64,000 nt of DNA from JACCTU01 sp963769665 (GCA_963769665.1 CAVYMQ010000003.1:248001-312000), one strand, 5' to 3'. Numbered from the stretch's first letter, positions 24,257 through 33,151 are shown. Notes: generated from the letters alone by a model not told the origin. Translations and numbers: made by a program.

Positions 24257-24362
24257 CACCGGTGTCTGACACCGGTGCCAGACACCGGTGTGGAAAACCC
24301 ACTGGCCACGAGGCTCGGACACGGCCCGAAGGGCGAACCCCGGTGTCAGACACCGGGGTTCG
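24257..24362. repeat. Cluster of CCGGTGTCTGACACCGG-type palindromes, bidirectional terminator
   Basis: Two separate hairpins share the same core. CACCGGTGT-CTG-ACACCGGTG spans 24257-24277, followed at once by another ACACCGGTGT (24282-24291). CGAACCCCGGTGT-CAG-ACACCGGGGTTCG spans 24334-24362, a perfect 13-bp stem with a 3-nt loop. They lie between two convergent genes (LytR_C protein and SRPBCC protein), so terminator activity in both directions is likely. The shared core ACACCGG/CCGGTGT recurs five times in 106 bp, as in repetitive extragenic palindromes. Confidence 0.75.
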
Positions 24363-24376
24363 GCCCTCGCCCGCGC

Positions 24377-24859
24377 TCAGTCGGTCGACGCCAGCAGCTC
24401 CTCGAGCGCGTCGTAACTCTCCGCGACTCCGGTTGCCATGCCGGACTCGATGACCGCGTCGCGGATCTGCTGCGACTCGTAGAGCACCGTCGTCGTGACG
24501 GTCGTCTTGCCGCCCTCCTCCTCGAAGACCAGCGTGTCGAGCGCTTCGCCCTCGTACCACGGGTCGTCGAACTTCTCGGTCGAGACAAGCCGCTCGGGCA
24601 CGACGATCTCGCGATAGACGCCGCCCATGCCCATCTCCGCGCCGTCCGGCGCGCGCCACACGAAGCGGTACGCACCGCCCACCTTCAGGTCGACCTCACA
24701 CTCCGCGAGCTCCCAGCCGTTGCGGACGCCGAGCCACCGCTTGAGCAGCTCGGGCTTCGTCCACGCGTCGAAGACGAGCTCGCGCGGAGCCTCGAACACG
24801 CGCGACATCACGATCTCGCGCTCCGTCGGCGTCGTCACCTGCAGTGTTTCCGTCGTCAT
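24377..24859 (-). CDS. SRPBCC (AHSA1-like) protein paired with ArsR regulator
   Basis: 160 aa from ATG 24859, overlapping the ArsR stop (ATGA). START/Bet v1-like pattern: EREIVMSRVFEAPRELVFDAWTKPELLKRWLG, then GGAYRFVWRAPDGAEMGMGGVYREIVVPERLVSTEKFDDPW and TVTTTVLYESQQIRDAVIESGMATGVAESYDALEELL. The family has a hydrophobic ligand pocket. It forms a coupled pair with the ArsR gene upstream; a similar pair occurs at 44.2-45.1 kb. Ligand unknown. Confidence 0.9.
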   Translation of the reverse strand: MTTETLQVTTPTEREIVMSRVFEAPRELVFDAWTKPELLKRWLGVRNGWELAECEVDLKVGGAYRFVWRAPDGAEMGMGGVYREIVVPERLVSTEKFDDPWYEGEALDTLVFEEEGGKTTVTTTVLYESQQIRDAVIESGMATGVAESYDALEELLASTD

Positions 24860-25200
24860 CGCTGCACTCCCTTGTCGTCCTGCAATTCCTCGAGCAGCTC
24901 GTCGAGTTGCTCGAAGCTGTCCTCCCAGAAGCGTCGGTAGCCGCCCAACCACTCGGTTGCCTCCGCGAGCCGCGTCGCCTCGAGTCGGCTCGGACGGCGC
25001 TGAGCGTCGCGACCCCGCGAGATCAGCCCGGCGCGCTCGAGCACCTTCAGATGCTTCGAGATCGCAGGCTGGCTCATGGCGAACGGCTCGGCCAGCTCGC
25101 TCACAGAGGCCTCGCCCGAAGCGAGCCTGGCCAGGATCGCGCGCCGGGTGGGATCGGCCAGCGCGGCGAAGGTCGAGTCGAGTGTCGCTGTGGCTTCCAT
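24856..25200 (-). CDS. ArsR-family winged-helix repressor
   Basis: 114 aa from ATG 25200. Winged helix: TFAALADPTRRAILARLASGEASVSELAEPFAMSQPAISKHLKVLERAGLISRGRDAQRRPSRL. No CxC or other metal-binding Cys is present, so it is not a classic metal sensor; it fits the SdpR-like group that partners SRPBCC proteins. A near-palindrome ATAACC-ACTC-GGTAAT overlaps the start codon and may be its operator. Confidence 0.92.
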   Translation of the reverse strand: MEATATLDSTFAALADPTRRAILARLASGEASVSELAEPFAMSQPAISKHLKVLERAGLISRGRDAQRRPSRLEATRLAEATEWLGGYRRFWEDSFEQLDELLEELQDDKGVQR

Positions 25201-25241
25201 AACCACTCGGTAATATAAAGCCAGCGGCCGGCGAGTGTCAA

Positions 25242-25979
25242 GTGCCCATAATCGTCCGCGTGGACGAGCGCAAGCAAGCGGAGGTCGAGTACCCGGAGCG
25301 CGTCGGCGAGGCCGGGCGCGAGTGGCTCCGCTCGAAGCCGTTCGCCAACGAGCCGCGCGAGACCGCGCGGCACCTGATCGACGCCGGCTACGTGATCGAG
25401 CTCCTCGATCTCCGCGCCGGCCAGCGCTTCGTCGAGCTCGGCTGCGGGCCGGGCTGGATGACGCGCTTCATGGCGCGCCACGGCCTCGACGCGCACGGCT
25501 ACGACATCTCGCCCGCGATGGTCGAGATCGCGCGAGAGCAAGCGCGCGCCGAGAACGTCGACGCACACTTCGCGACCGCCGATTTCGAGCAGCTCGACCT
25601 CGAGCACACCTTCGACGCGTGCCTCACCTACGACGCACTGCACCACAGCGCGCACCCCGACCTCGTGCTGGCGAGCGCGCATCGCGCGCTGAAGCCAGGC
25701 GGCGCGCTGCTCGTCTCCGAGCCGAACTGGAAGCAGCGCTACCAGGGCCGCGACGCGACCGCCGAGTACGGCACGACCGAGCTCGGCTACTCACCGCGCC
25801 GCCTCAAGCATCTCCTCAAGGACGCCGGCTTCACCGAGATCCGCCGCTTCCACAACAACCGCAAGCGCCTCTTCGGCAACCGCCCGGGCGAAGTGCTCGC
25901 ACACCTCGCCGAGCCGCTGACCTACCGGCTGCTCGCGCCGTTCTGGACGCAGGTCTGGCTGCGCGCGCGGGCGCGTTGA
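25242..25979 (+). CDS. Class I SAM-dependent methyltransferase
   Basis: 245 aa from GTG 25242. Motif I RFVELGCGPGWMTRFMA, motif II acidic GYDISPAMVEIA, motif III region FATADFEQLDLEHTFDACLTYDALHH, motif post III ALKPGGALLVSEPNWKQRYQG. The C-terminal part (SPRRLKHLLKDAGFTEIRRFHNNRKRLFG) fits small-molecule or lipid methyltransferases. Its stop overlaps the TTG start of the LanC-like gene (TTGA), so the two are co-translated. Substrate unknown. Confidence 0.88.
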   Translation: MPIIVRVDERKQAEVEYPERVGEAGREWLRSKPFANEPRETARHLIDAGYVIELLDLRAGQRFVELGCGPGWMTRFMARHGLDAHGYDISPAMVEIAREQARAENVDAHFATADFEQLDLEHTFDACLTYDALHHSAHPDLVLASAHRALKPGGALLVSEPNWKQRYQGRDATAEYGTTELGYSPRRLKHLLKDAGFTEIRRFHNNRKRLFGNRPGEVLAHLAEPLTYRLLAPFWTQVWLRARAR

Positions 25980-27058
25980 CGCTCTTCCGCCCCGAGAAGT
26001 TCGAGCGGCTGACGGACGAGCCGTGGAGTGCCGAGCCCGTCCGCGCGCGCGTCCGCGAAATCGCAGCGGACGCCGAAACTGCCATCGCGCCGGAGCCAGG
26101 CGACCTCTACTTCGGCAGCGCAGGCATGGCCCTCGCGCTCGACCGGCTGCGCCGCCGCGGCCACGCCGACATCCGCGTCGACCTTGCCGCAGTGATGAAC
26201 GGCGCGCTCGAGTGGGAGCCCCAGGCAGACGAAGTCGCGAGCCTCTTCTTCGGCAAGGCCGGGATTCTGCTCGTCGCGTGGCGGATCGCACCCAGCAAGG
26301 AGCTCGCCGACCGCCTCTACGCGTGCGTGCGCGAGAACGCGTGGAACGAGGTGAACGAGGTGATGTGGGGCGCGCCGGGATCGATGCTCGCCGCGCATGC
26401 GATGCACGCGTGGACGAGCGACAGTCGCTGGCTCGACGCCTGGACGGAGTGCGCCGATGAGCTGCGCCGCCGCCGCGACACCGACGGCCTCTGGACGCAG
26501 CACCGCGGCGGACACTCGATCCGCTACCTCGGCGCGGCTCACGGCGCCGTCGGGAACGTGGTGGCGCTCCTCCAGGGGTCCCCCGACGAGGACGTCGCGG
26601 ACATCGCCGCGACGCTCGAGCGCACCGCGGTCGTCGAGGACGGCCTCGCGAACTGGCCGCCGATCGAGGGTCTCGAGCTCCGCGGCCGAGACGGCGACAT
26701 CCGCGTGCAGTGGTGCCACGGCGCGGCCGGCATCGTCGCAACCGCGGCCACCTACCTACCGGAGGAGCTCCTTCTCGCAGGCGCCGAGCTGACGTGGCGC
26801 GCCGGCCCGCACGGCAAGGGTCCAGGCCTCTGCCACGGCACCGCCGGGAACGGCTACGCGTTCCTGAAGGCCTTCGAGCGCACGGGCGACGAGCGCTGGC
26901 TCGACCGCGCGCGCCGCTTCGCGGTACACGCGCTCGCCCAGCTCGAGTTAGGCGACCGCGGCCATTCGCTCTGGGACGGCGACCTCGGCGTCGCGCTCTA
27001 CGCCGCGGACTGCCTCGACGCGCGCGCGGACGTCCCCGTCCTCGACGGCTTCGATTAG
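25976..27058 (+). CDS. LanC-like protein
   Basis: 360 aa from TTG 25976, coupled to the methyltransferase stop. Alpha/alpha barrel repeats with the GxxG turns of LanC/LANCL proteins (YFGSAGMALALDRL, FFGKAGILLVAW, WGAPGSMLAAHAM, LGAAHGAVGNVVALL). The zinc ligands are present: Cys of QWCHGAAG (about residue 247) and Cys-His of LCHGTAGNG (about 286). LanC enzymes add Cys thiols to dehydroamino acids; LANCL relatives act on glutathione or dehydrated proteins. No lantibiotic precursor, LanB or kinase/lyase is nearby, so a LANCL-like role is more likely. Stop overlaps the convergent O-antigen-ligase gene (TTAG). Confidence 0.85.
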   Translation: MTLFRPEKFERLTDEPWSAEPVRARVREIAADAETAIAPEPGDLYFGSAGMALALDRLRRRGHADIRVDLAAVMNGALEWEPQADEVASLFFGKAGILLVAWRIAPSKELADRLYACVRENAWNEVNEVMWGAPGSMLAAHAMHAWTSDSRWLDAWTECADELRRRRDTDGLWTQHRGGHSIRYLGAAHGAVGNVVALLQGSPDEDVADIAATLERTAVVEDGLANWPPIEGLELRGRDGDIRVQWCHGAAGIVATAATYLPEELLLAGAELTWRAGPHGKGPGLCHGTAGNGYAFLKAFERTGDERWLDRARRFAVHALAQLELGDRGHSLWDGDLGVALYAADCLDARADVPVLDGFD

Positions 27059-28821
27059 CAGCCTGTCGGGTTGATCTTGCAGCGGGCGCGCGCGACCCAC
27101 TCCACGTGCGGCCCGTGAGGGTCGAGCGCGTACATCCGGTTGAACCGCACGTACGCGTCCTGGTAACGCTTCACCTCGTACTCCAGCACGCCGAGCTGGA
27201 ACCACGCCTCGCGGTTCTCCGGCTGCACCTCGGTCGCCCGCGCGTAGTACTCGCGCGCGTAGAAGAACCGACCGAGCGCGTCCTGCACGAACCCGAGCGC
27301 GAAGAGCGGTTCGACCGACGTCGGGTTCAGCGTGCGCGCCTGCTGCGCCTTGTCGGCGGCGAGCGCGAGGTCGCCCTTGTTGATCGCGTCGTACGCCTCG
27401 TCGATGCGGCGATCCGCGAGCCACGGCGCCGAGAGCGAGTAGACAGCCGCGAGCGCGAGCGCGACGACGCCCGCGGCCCACAACGTCTCGCGTCCCCCCT
27501 CTTTCCATCCACGCCCGAGCAGCGCGCCGAGCGTCGCGAACGCAACGCCGCTCGCAGCCATGAAGTCCCAATGGATGTCGTAGAGCACCCCGACCCCGAA
27601 CAGCGCGAGCACGAACAGCAACGCACGCTCGTCGCGCCGCACCGCCAGCGCCGCGGCGACGACAGCGCCGGCGAACAAAGCGAACCCCACGAGCCCCGTC
27701 TCGCTCAAGAGCTGCAGCGGCAGCGAGTGCGGCTCGCGCACCTCGACGTTCGACTCGCGGTAGCGGCGGTGGTTCACCTGGAACGCCGCCGCACCGTTGC
27801 CGACGACAGGGTTGTCCGCGAACCCTCGCGCCGCCTCCTCCCACCACTGCGCGCGGTTGTTGCCGCTGCCTTCCGTGAACCGGCTCGGGCTCTCCGGCGT
27901 CACCGGGTCGGTGAAGTCGAGCGCCGCACGAGCGCCGAAGAAGAGGAACGCCGCGACCCCGACCGGTACGAGCACCCACGCCGCGCGCCGAAGCAGCGGC
28001 CAGGCGATCTCCTGCCGCGCAAGGAACGCGACGAGACCCGCACCGGCGACGAGCGCGAGCCCGAGCCAGAGCCCGGCCGAGAGCCGGTCGGAGTGCGACT
28101 GCCCGTCCTCGGCGACCCCGTCGAGCGCGAGCCCGAACCCACCGACCACGAGAGCCGGCGGCACGGAGATCGCCAGCCGCAGCGCCGGCTCGTACCGCGA
28201 GCGTTCGAGTACGAGCCACCCGGCACCCGCAACCGTCGCGAGCAGCAACCCCCCGCGCGACTGCGTGAGCAGGATCGCGACGACCGAGCCGTAAAGAAGC
28301 AGCGCAGCCATGAGCCGCGACGAGAGCCGTAGCGCGAGCGGCACAGCGAACGCCGCGATCAGCCCGAGCGTGTTCCAGTACCCGATCGGCTCGTGCAGCC
28401 GCGCGCGCCGTCCGTCATCGAGTGCGAACACCTTCACGACGAGCGCCCACGAGACGAGCAGCGCGACGAGCCCAGCGAGCACGTCCGCGAACCGCCGGCG
28501 ATCCACGAACAGCCCCAGCGCGAGAAACGCGAGAGAGACAAAGGTGCGGTTGAAGAAGTCCCACGACCGGTCGGGCGCCTCCGACCAGAGAATGGAGGCG
28601 AGGCTCCAGAGCGCGAACGCGCCGAACAGCGCGAGGCACACCGCGCCCGCCCGCGTCAGCACCGGCCGCGGCAGCAGCCCCCAGAGCGAGGCGCCGAGCA
28701 CGCCCGCCGCGCAGACGACCGCCCCGACGCCCACCCAGAAGAACCGCCCCTGGCCGAGGACGAGAGCCGCCGCCAGCAGAATCCCGAGGGCGGCGAGGAC
28801 TGCGTTGCCGCCGCTCCGCAC
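27055..28821 (-). CDS. O-antigen ligase-like polytopic membrane protein with C-terminal TPRs
   Basis: 588 aa from GTG 28821. About 12 membrane helices through residue 460. The Wzy_C/O-antigen ligase core includes LHEPIGYWNTLGLIAAFAVPLAL, LLTQSRGGLLLATVAGAGWL, and the large loop NPVVGNGAAAFQVNHRRYRESNVEVREPHSLPLQLLSETGLVGFALF. The last 120 residues are soluble TPR helices (DLALAADKAQQARTLNPTSVEPLFALGFV; YYARATEVQPENREAWFQLGVLEYEVKRYQDAYVRFNRM). A role in polymerising or attaching a surface glycan is likely. No other glycan genes are adjacent. Confidence 0.85.
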   Translation of the reverse strand: MRSGGNAVLAALGILLAAALVLGQGRFFWVGVGAVVCAAGVLGASLWGLLPRPVLTRAGAVCLALFGAFALWSLASILWSEAPDRSWDFFNRTFVSLAFLALGLFVDRRRFADVLAGLVALLVSWALVVKVFALDDGRRARLHEPIGYWNTLGLIAAFAVPLALRLSSRLMAALLLYGSVVAILLTQSRGGLLLATVAGAGWLVLERSRYEPALRLAISVPPALVVGGFGLALDGVAEDGQSHSDRLSAGLWLGLALVAGAGLVAFLARQEIAWPLLRRAAWVLVPVGVAAFLFFGARAALDFTDPVTPESPSRFTEGSGNNRAQWWEEAARGFADNPVVGNGAAAFQVNHRRYRESNVEVREPHSLPLQLLSETGLVGFALFAGAVVAAALAVRRDERALLFVLALFGVGVLYDIHWDFMAASGVAFATLGALLGRGWKEGGRETLWAAGVVALALAAVYSLSAPWLADRRIDEAYDAINKGDLALAADKAQQARTLNPTSVEPLFALGFVQDALGRFFYAREYYARATEVQPENREAWFQLGVLEYEVKRYQDAYVRFNRMYALDPHGPHVEWVARARCKINPTGC

Positions 28822-28827
28822 GCGGCG

Positions 28828-28833
28828 ACGCTA
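28828..28833 (-). promoter_or_regulatory. -10 element TAGCGT, leaderless position
   Basis: On the minus strand TAGCGT (TAnnnT) ends 6 nt before GTG 28821, with no Shine-Dalgarno sequence. Same arrangement as at 45926 and 54550. Confidence 0.45.
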
Positions 28834-28935
28834 CCAGTGTCAATTGCCGCTTACAAAGCCATTACTTCGGTATCACTCCTGGTTCACCCCGAGCGGGAAC
28901 ACTCGTCCTATCGGGCCTCGCCCGACACCCCACGC

Positions 28936-29451
28936 ATGCTCAAGCGCCTGACCCTCCTCACGATCGTCCTCGCCAGCCTGGTCGCCCTCGTACCGGCGAC
29001 CGCGTCGGCGGCGACGCCGTGCTGGCAGGAGCTGGTCAACGACTACTGGGCCGACAACCGCGTCGACCGCACCTATCCGATCTCCTGCTACCGCGAGGCG
29101 ATGCAGAAGCTGCCGACCGACGTGCAGGCGTACTCCGACGCGCAGGACGACCTTCGCCGTGCCCTGCTCCTCGCCATCCGCGACGAGCGCGACAGCGGCG
29201 GCGGCTTCAGCGACCCGGCCCAGGGAGGCAGCGCAGTCCCGCCGACCGTCCCGACCGACGACGGCGAAGGCTCCAAGGGCTTCTTCTCCGAGGTGCTCGA
29301 CAAGCTCGGCCCGAAGAACGCCGACTCGATCCCCGTGCCCCTCCTGGTGCTCGGCTCGATCGCGCTCCTCCTCATGGGCGCTGCCGGCGTGAGCTACCTC
29401 GCCCGGTACCTCCAGGCCCGGCGCCTGGACGTCCCCGAGCCCCGCCCGTAG
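28936..29451 (+). CDS. Exported protein with C-terminal membrane anchor
   Basis: 171 aa from ATG 28936. Signal peptide (LTLLTIVLASLVALVPATASAA), a mature helical part with two Cys (TPCWQELVNDYWADNR; YPISCYREAMQKLPTDVQAYSDAQDDLRRALL), a Gly/Pro linker, and a C-terminal helix (VPLLVLGSIALLLMGAAGVSYLARYL) followed by Arg-rich cytoplasmic residues. Topology: extracellular domain held by the C-terminal anchor. Function unknown. It precedes nrdJ in the same direction, with a palindrome between. Confidence 0.8.
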   Translation: MLKRLTLLTIVLASLVALVPATASAATPCWQELVNDYWADNRVDRTYPISCYREAMQKLPTDVQAYSDAQDDLRRALLLAIRDERDSGGGFSDPAQGGSAVPPTVPTDDGEGSKGFFSEVLDKLGPKNADSIPVPLLVLGSIALLLMGAAGVSYLARYLQARRLDVPEPRP

Positions 29452-29465
29452 GGCTCCGGAGCCCT
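29450..29465 (+). terminator. Palindrome AGGGCTCCGGAGCCCT after the anchored exported protein
   Basis: A perfect 16-bp palindrome that overlaps the TAG stop (29449-29451) and can form a 6-bp stem with a CCGG loop. Likely a weak terminator separating this gene from nrdJ. Confidence 0.5.
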
Positions 29466-29554
29466 CGCGGGTTCCGTCCGACTCAACTCCTACCTTGCTT
29501 GGTCCGCCGCACACGGCGACCCGGCCCCCGCAGTTAGCCTTGGAGGAGACAGAA

Positions 29555-32302
29555 ATGGCGAGCGCAGCGAAGACCCAGACCCCCGAAACGGCCACCGAAG
29601 AGGTGGTCAACACCGTCGTCGACGAGGCTCGCCAGGTCGGCGTTCGGCGCTATTTCACGATCGCAGGCCGCGACCCCTTCGACGAGATCGAGTGGGAGAT
29701 CCGCGACGCGTTCATCCCCGGCAAGGACAAGCCCGTCTTCGAGCAGAAGGGCGTGGAGTTCCCCAAGTTCTGGTCGCAGACCGCGACCAACATCGTCGCG
29801 CAGAAGTACTTCCGCGGCCGCATGACCTCGCCCGAGCGCGAGAGCTCCGTCAAGCAGATGATCGGGCGGATCGTCGACACCACGAGCGCGTGGGGCCGTG
29901 CGGGCGGCTACTTCGCGGACGAGGCCGAGGCGCAGACCTTCGAGGACGAACTCAAGGCGATCCTCGTCAACCAGATGGCGGCGTTCAACTCGCCGGTCTG
30001 GTTCAACGTGGGCTTCGAGGAGAAGCCGCAGTGCTCAGCGTGCTTCATCCTCTCAATCGAGGACTCGATGGAGGACATCCTCGACTGGATCCGCCGCGAA
30101 GGCGTCATCTTCCGCGGCGGCTCGGGCTCGGGCGTCAACCTCTCGAGGCTGCGCTCCTCCAAGGAGCAGCTCTCGAAGGGTGGCTACGCCTCCGGCCCGG
30201 TGTCCTTCATGCGCGGCGCAGACGCGTCCGCCGGCACGATCAAGTCCGGCGGCAAGACGCGGCGCGCGGCGAAGATGGTCGTCCTCGACATCGACCACCC
30301 CGACGTCGAGGAGTTCATCTGGTGCAAGGCGCGCGAGGAGCGGAAGGCGCGCGTGCTCGAGCAGAACGGGTACGACATGTCGCTCGACTCGCCCGACTGG
30401 GCCTCGATCCAGTACCAGAACGCGAACAACTCGGTGCGCGTCACCGACGCGTTCATGGAGGCCGCCGCTGCCGACGCCGAGTGGAACCTGATCGCCCGCA
30501 CCGACGGCACCGTCGTCGACACCGTCCAGGCGCGCACGCTGCTCGACCAGATGTCCGAGGCCGCGTGGGAGTGCGCCGACCCTGGCGTTCAGTACGACAC
30601 GACGATCAACTCGTGGCACACGCTGCCGAACACCGGGCGGATCAACGCGTCGAACCCGTGCTCCGAGTACATGTCGATCGACAACTCGGCGTGCAACCTC
30701 GCCTCGATCAACCTGCTCAAGTTCCGCAAGGAGGACGGCGAGTTCGACGTCGAGGCGTTCGAGCACACCTGCGACACGGTCTTCCTCGCGCAGGAGATCC
30801 TCGTCGGCTACTCCTCGTACCCGACGCCCGAGATCGAGGGCAACGCGAAGGCGTACCGCCAGCTCGGCCTCGGCTACGCGAACCTCGGCGCGCTGCTGAT
30901 GGCGCGCGGGCTCCCGTACGACTCAGACGAGGGTCGCGCCTACGCGGCGGCGATCACGGCGCTGATGACGGGCCGCGCGTACCGCAAGTCCGCGGAGATC
31001 GCGGCACGGATGGGCTCGTTCGCGGGGTATCAGAAGAACGCCGCGGCGATGCTCGGCGTGATCGCGAAGCACCGCGCGTCGGTCGGGAACATCGAGAACC
31101 AGACGACGATCGCCTCCGATCTGCTGGTCGCCGCGCGCAAGTCGTGGGACGACGCGCTCGACTTGGGCGAGGTCGCCGGCTTCCGGAACGCGCAGGCCAC
31201 GGTGCTCGCGCCGACCGGGACGATCAGCTTCATGATGGATTGCGACACCACGGGCGTCGAGCCCGACTTCTCGCTCGTCAAGTCGAAGAAGCTCGTCGGC
31301 GGCGGCGAGATCACGATCGTCAACCGGACGGTGCCGATGGCGCTCGACAAGCTCGGCTACTCGCCGAACGAGACGGGCGAGATCGTTGCGTTCATCGACG
31401 AGCGGAACACGATGGTCGGCGCGCCGTACCTGAAGACCGTGCACTACCCGGTCTTCGACTGCGCGGTCGGCGAGCGCGCGATCCACTACATGGGCCACGT
31501 GAAGATGATGGGCGCCGTTCAGCCGTTCATCTCGGGCGCGATCTCGAAGACCGTCAACCTCCCCGAGGAGACGACGGTCGCGGAGATCTCTCAGCTCTGG
31601 ATCGAGGCGTGGCAGCTCGGCGTGAAGGCGATCGCGATCTACCGCGACAACTGCAAGGTCGCGCAGCCGCTGTCGGGCAAGGGCACCGCGCAGCTGCCGG
31701 CGATCCCGCCCGCGCCGCTGACCCAGCGCCGCCGGCTGCCGTTGGACCGCGTCGAGGTCGGCCGCAAGTTCAGCGTCGGCGAGTACGAGGGCTACATCCA
31801 CGTCGGCCTGTACGACGACGGCTCGCCGGGCGACATCTTCGTCGACATCGCGAAGGACGGCACGACGATGGCCGGCCTGATGAACTCGCTGATGATCGCC
31901 GTCTCGATGGGCCTGCAGTACGGCGTCCCGCCGGAGGTCTACGTCTCGAAGCTCTCGCACATGCGCTTCGAGCCGAGCGGTCTCACGAACGACGCGGACA
32001 TCCGCGCGGCGAAGTCGATCGTGGACTACATCTTCCGCTGGTTCGGGAAGAAGTTCCTGACGACGGAGCAGCAGGAAGAGGCGGGGATCCTGTCGGCGGA
32101 GGTCAAGGCGAAGCTCGCGGCGGGGTATGCAGCGGGCGAGGCGCTGGCTGCCTCTCCGGTCGAGGCCGCGTCACCGGGCCAGACGGCCCTCTTTAACGCC
32201 TGGGAAGACGCGGTCGAGTGCGCGAGGTGCGGCGGGCGGATGGTGCGGACGGGTAGTTGCTACACGTGCCGCGACTGCGGGACGAACACGGGCTGTAGCT
32301 AG
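29555..32302 (+). CDS. nrdJ: Adenosylcobalamin-dependent (class II) ribonucleoside-diphosphate reductase
   Basis: 915 aa from ATG 29555 with GGAGGAG at 29542-29548. Reduces ribonucleotides to deoxyribonucleotides using coenzyme B12. Substrate-site Cys lies in QCSACFIL (about residue 160-163). The catalytic NPCSEYM supplies Asn, the thiyl-radical Cys and Glu at about 367-371. Other blocks are FRGGSGSGVNLSRLR and APTGTISFMMDCDTTGVEPDF. A C-terminal zinc-finger tail at about 889-914 (CARCGGRM, CYTCRDCGTNTGCS) is typical of NrdJ and carries reducing equivalents. No cobalamin riboswitch is evident in the 100-nt leader. The 3' 40-115 nt are repeated in degenerate form at 33.2 and 42.1 kb. Confidence 0.97.
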   Translation: MASAAKTQTPETATEEVVNTVVDEARQVGVRRYFTIAGRDPFDEIEWEIRDAFIPGKDKPVFEQKGVEFPKFWSQTATNIVAQKYFRGRMTSPERESSVKQMIGRIVDTTSAWGRAGGYFADEAEAQTFEDELKAILVNQMAAFNSPVWFNVGFEEKPQCSACFILSIEDSMEDILDWIRREGVIFRGGSGSGVNLSRLRSSKEQLSKGGYASGPVSFMRGADASAGTIKSGGKTRRAAKMVVLDIDHPDVEEFIWCKAREERKARVLEQNGYDMSLDSPDWASIQYQNANNSVRVTDAFMEAAAADAEWNLIARTDGTVVDTVQARTLLDQMSEAAWECADPGVQYDTTINSWHTLPNTGRINASNPCSEYMSIDNSACNLASINLLKFRKEDGEFDVEAFEHTCDTVFLAQEILVGYSSYPTPEIEGNAKAYRQLGLGYANLGALLMARGLPYDSDEGRAYAAAITALMTGRAYRKSAEIAARMGSFAGYQKNAAAMLGVIAKHRASVGNIENQTTIASDLLVAARKSWDDALDLGEVAGFRNAQATVLAPTGTISFMMDCDTTGVEPDFSLVKSKKLVGGGEITIVNRTVPMALDKLGYSPNETGEIVAFIDERNTMVGAPYLKTVHYPVFDCAVGERAIHYMGHVKMMGAVQPFISGAISKTVNLPEETTVAEISQLWIEAWQLGVKAIAIYRDNCKVAQPLSGKGTAQLPAIPPAPLTQRRRLPLDRVEVGRKFSVGEYEGYIHVGLYDDGSPGDIFVDIAKDGTTMAGLMNSLMIAVSMGLQYGVPPEVYVSKLSHMRFEPSGLTNDADIRAAKSIVDYIFRWFGKKFLTTEQQEEAGILSAEVKAKLAAGYAAGEALAASPVEAASPGQTALFNAWEDAVECARCGGRMVRTGSCYTCRDCGTNTGCS

Positions 32303-32316
32303 GTCCCGGGAGAGGC

Positions 32317-33150
32317 ATGCTCACGGCACTGCTTCCGGGTCTCCGTGAGATCCGGAGCGCCGTCGCCGCAGGCTTTCTCTGGATGCTCGCGGTGTGGATC
32401 GCGCTCGTCGATGAGGTGCCACCGGAAGGCGGCGCGTCCGGCGTGTGGGACGAGCTGTTCGCGTTACGAGATGCGCTCTCGCCCGTCGGAACGGGCGTCG
32501 CAGTGACCTTCGCTGCGTATCTCATCGGTTCGCTGTCAATCCCGTTGTTCGACCCGATTCTCACGCGCATGTACCGGCGCCTTCGACTCGCGCGCTTCAG
32601 CAGGCGCCATAAACAAACGGTGGCACTAGCTCGCCTGCAGAGCGAGGTACGTGTGATGGCTCTCGGCATTCTGTCAGGCGCAGGAAGCCACTCTCTCGCA
32701 AGCTACGTTCGGCAAAGGGTGAATGAGGCAGTTGCAAGCGGGTACTGGGGAGGTGGCTTCGATGACCCGGTTCTACAGGATCAGACGTACCGCAACGTCA
32801 TCGGGGAGATGCGCTTGATTGAACGTCGGCTCATCGGCCAAGAGTCGGAGCTGCACGCCGATCTCGATCGCCTGCGCGCAGAGACCGAACTTCGAACCGC
32901 GATCGTGCCTCCTCTAACGGGACTTGCGTTGATGCTGTCTGCGCTCGCGACGCCGCTGTGGCTTCTCTTGCTCGCACCCATCGCCGCACTGTTCTTACAA
33001 GGTCAGCTGCGATTGCGCGAACGGAATGACTCACTCGTTGACACCTTGCTACTTGAACGCGTCGAGGCTCCGGTGCTAGAGAGGATGCGAATGGCAGCAG
33101 AACAGCACCGGCTTGCGCAAGAGGCGGCAGCCGCGCCCCCCCAAAGCTGA
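32317..33150 (+). CDS. Membrane protein of unknown function at the island edge
   Basis: 277 aa from ATG 32317 with GGGAGAGG upstream, 14 nt after the nrdJ stop. Two N-terminal helices (AAGFLWMLAVWIALV; GTGVAVTFAAYLIGSLSIPLF), a roughly 110-residue basic cytoplasmic middle, and a hydrophobic hairpin near the C-terminus (LTGLALMLSALATPLWLLLLAPIAALFL) followed by Arg/Glu-rich helices. I do not recognise a domain. Base composition is less GC-biased than in nrdJ, and a degenerate nrdJ 3' copy follows, so it is probably acquired. Confidence 0.75.
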   Translation: MLTALLPGLREIRSAVAAGFLWMLAVWIALVDEVPPEGGASGVWDELFALRDALSPVGTGVAVTFAAYLIGSLSIPLFDPILTRMYRRLRLARFSRRHKQTVALARLQSEVRVMALGILSGAGSHSLASYVRQRVNEAVASGYWGGGFDDPVLQDQTYRNVIGEMRLIERRLIGQESELHADLDRLRAETELRTAIVPPLTGLALMLSALATPLWLLLLAPIAALFLQGQLRLRERNDSLVDTLLLERVEAPVLERMRMAAEQHRLAQEAAAAPPQS

Positions 33151-33151
33151 G

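Noticed and set aside
28838..28843. TTGACA on the minus strand as a -35 box for the O-antigen-ligase-like gene
   Set aside because: It is only 4 nt from the -10-like TAGCGT; correct spacing would be about 17 nt.
29452..29554. Possible cobalamin riboswitch before the B12-dependent reductase
   Set aside because: Only about 100 nt, and no B12-box-like sequence or multi-helix fold is recognisable.
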